Of a stretch of DNA of 6,054 nt, positions 4,851 to 6,054 are shown one piece after another (positions within the stretch are counted from its first letter, which is position 1; each line of letters opens with the position of its first letter). The notes under the pieces are model-generated. The model was not told the origin of the DNA. It searched no databases and worked only from the letters and a program-made list of their open reading frames with translations. The stretch is taken from the NCBI GenBank assembly GCA_024640385.1, contig JAHEFC010000249.1, positions 1 to 6,054 of the forward strand. Direction: 5' to 3'. The translations under genes were made by a program, and so were the position numbers. Source of the stretch: Sphingobacteriales bacterium. GTDB lineage: Bacteria; Bacteroidota; Bacteroidia; Chitinophagales; Chitinophagaceae.

Positions 4851-6054
4851 TTAATCTAAAACCATCCGGCTAATTGGTTTTCCGTAAACTTCATTTCTTG
4901 AAGTACTATTTTGTATTTCCGTATTAGCACCAAACCAACGTGGAGATATTTTATAAATGAACCACATAAAAAATGCAGTCTTAAGAAGCGAATTAAAAAT
5001 TTGCAAAGTATCTGTTTCTGCTGAATAAGTTACCTGAAAATACAAAACAGGTATCCAGAAAATAATTAATGGAAATCTTAAACTTAATGCAAGTAACCTG
5101 CCATATGTCCATCTAATAAACAACCCTATTAAAAACATATAAAATATAGCCCCATTTATCCCAAAACTACCATATGCCTCACCCAATGGACCAACATTTG
5201 CAGAATATCCTCGAAGTTTGCGGCCAGCGTAATATGCCATATTAAATTTACCTCCTGCCTCAGGTTTATCAGGCCATAAAAACCGGGGCACAAAACTGGA
5301 CAGGATGGTATTTGTCAAGGCTTTTCCATTGTCAAAAGACTGAGTATTTGGAATCCTTTTCATAACAAGTGAAACATAGAAACCCTGGTTCGTACGTGTA
5401 TAAATTGGGAAAAAAGCCCTTTTTTCAATTAATAAATCACCTTTTTGTAAATTCTCAATAAACAAATTTGCAAAAAGAAATGTATTATCCCCTCCATAGT
5501 TTTTGTTCCATACATATGATCTGTAAGTAACTTTAGTATTCTGCAATACGATCATAATGAAAACTGCCGTTAATAATACCAGAACTTTCTTTATAAGCCA
5601 GGTTTTTTTCCCTAAAAAAAAGAAAGAAAATATGGTTATTCCCATATAAGCGACAATTGTAAACATGCCAATGCTAATTGCATTCAAAATCAAGAATGCA
5701 AGAAATAATAACATGATTAATATTTTACTTCTAAATGCAGGTAAAAAATAAATGTATAACAATCCTGAAAAAGAACAGAAAAATAAAATGGTAGCGACAT
5801 ATTGAAAAACAGAAGGCAAAAGTTTAATTATTGCATAAGAAAGTAGCCCAACAACCATTATAATTATACCAATATATCGGTCATACTGAAGTATTTTTTT
5901 ACATTTATTTATTATAACACGAAGGATAGGGCCTTCATCATCAAATTTGTTATTATAAAATGGAAATGTTATAGCAAAGCAAAATGCAGTTACTGCAGGC
6001 AGGGTATAATTATAATAAAGCCCAGCCGGAACTTGCATGTAGTTTTTCCATAAG
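4851..6054 (-). CDS. Wzy-like polysaccharide polymerase, multi-pass membrane protein, 5' end missing
   Basis: The frame is open to the right edge: the five codons before the ATG at 6038 read LWKNY with no stop, so that Met is probably internal and the gene is 5'-partial. Numbering from that Met there are 395 visible residues. Hydrophobic segments lie at about 8-28, 55-73, 77-99, 105-122, 124-142, 149-166, 294-310, 322-338 and 345-363. A large hydrophilic loop spans about 167-293 and a polar tail about 365-395. Many passes plus one long loop is the usual shape of Wzy-type polymerases, which join lipid-linked repeat units at the periplasmic face. The loop holds PRFLWPDKPEAGG (251-263) and GYSANVGPLGEAYGSFG (277-293); a 'P-R-x-x-W-P-x-K-P' block recurs in oligosaccharide repeat-unit polymerase-like proteins (from memory). 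An O-antigen ligase is the main alternative. Hand-sampled lines are near 32% GC, below the other genes. The membrane architecture is secure; the polymerase role is inferred from topology, that block and its neighbours. Confidence 0.72.
   Translation of the reverse strand, partial: LWKNYMQVPAGLYYNYTLPAVTAFCFAITFPFYNNKFDDEGPILRVIINKCKKILQYDRYIGIIIMVVGLLSYAIIKLLPSVFQYVATILFFCSFSGLLYIYFLPAFRSKILIMLLFLAFLILNAISIGMFTIVAYMGITIFSFFFLGKKTWLIKKVLVLLTAVFIMIVLQNTKVTYRSYVWNKNYGGDNTFLFANLFIENLQKGDLLIEKRAFFPIYTRTNQGFYVSLVMKRIPNTQSFDNGKALTNTILSSFVPRFLWPDKPEAGGKFNMAYYAGRKLRGYSANVGPLGEAYGSFGINGAIFYMFLIGLFIRWTYGRLLALSLRFPLIIFWIPVLYFQVTYSAETDTLQIFNSLLKTAFFMWFIYKISPRWFGANTEIQNSTSRNEVYGKPISRMVLD
5603..5621. repeat. 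T7-CCCT-A8 inverted homopolymer pair inside the polymerase gene
   Basis: T7 (5603-5609) and A8 (5614-5621), separated by CCCT, form a perfect seven-pair A/T inverted repeat. On the coding strand they encode the F-F-F-L-G-K-K stretch near residues 139-145, at the end of a membrane segment. The frame is intact here. Such tracts can slip during replication, but the amino acids alone (Phe and Lys codons in AT-rich DNA) may explain them. Confidence 0.4.

Overview
The window is part of a cell-surface polysaccharide (capsule, exopolysaccharide or O-antigen) biosynthesis locus. Every gene I can support lies on the minus strand, so transcription runs from the high coordinates to the low ones. Several things suggest a member of the Bacteroidota, possibly a Chitinophagaceae/Sphingobacteriia-like lineage. 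No start codon has a convincing Shine-Dalgarno sequence at normal spacing. Base composition is moderately AT-rich. Matches to the Bacteroidota -7 promoter motif TAnnTTTG occur in the largest non-coding gap, and the protein families are typical of polysaccharide loci in that phylum. This is an inference from style; no marker gene in the window fixes the taxonomy.

Layout in transcription order (right to left): (1) 6054-4851, a multi-pass membrane protein that looks like a Wzy-type repeat-unit polymerase, with its 5' end outside the window; (2) a 131-bp AT-rich gap holding a weak promoter candidate; (3) 4719-3700, a GT4-type glycosyltransferase with a non-ATG start; (4) 3669-2761, a NodB-family polysaccharide deacetylase without a signal peptide; (5) 2786-2007, a formyltransferase-fold enzyme whose start overlaps the deacetylase end by 26 bp; (6) 1983-118, an AsnB-type glutamine-dependent amidotransferase/asparagine synthase; (7) 65-1, the first 21 codons of what is probably another glycosyltransferase, running off the left edge. 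Gaps between genes 3 to 7 are 30, -26, 23 and 52 bp, which fits one operon.

Working model (inference): the glycosyltransferases build a lipid-linked repeat unit and the Wzy-like protein polymerises it. The three enzymes in the middle add nitrogen chemistry. The deacetylase could free an amine from an N-acetyl sugar, the formyltransferase could cap that amine with a formyl group from N10-formyltetrahydrofolate, and the AsnB-like enzyme could amidate a carboxylate such as a uronic acid. The deacetylase appears cytosolic, the same compartment as the folate-dependent formyltransferase, and their genes overlap. An acetyl-to-formyl exchange module is therefore the most interesting reading of the window. 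The polymerase gene is visibly more AT-rich than the genes downstream of it, suggesting a mosaic locus with a seam in the 131-bp gap. No RNA genes, insertion sequences, CRISPR arrays or clear terminators were seen, and no stretch over 300 bp lacks a gene.
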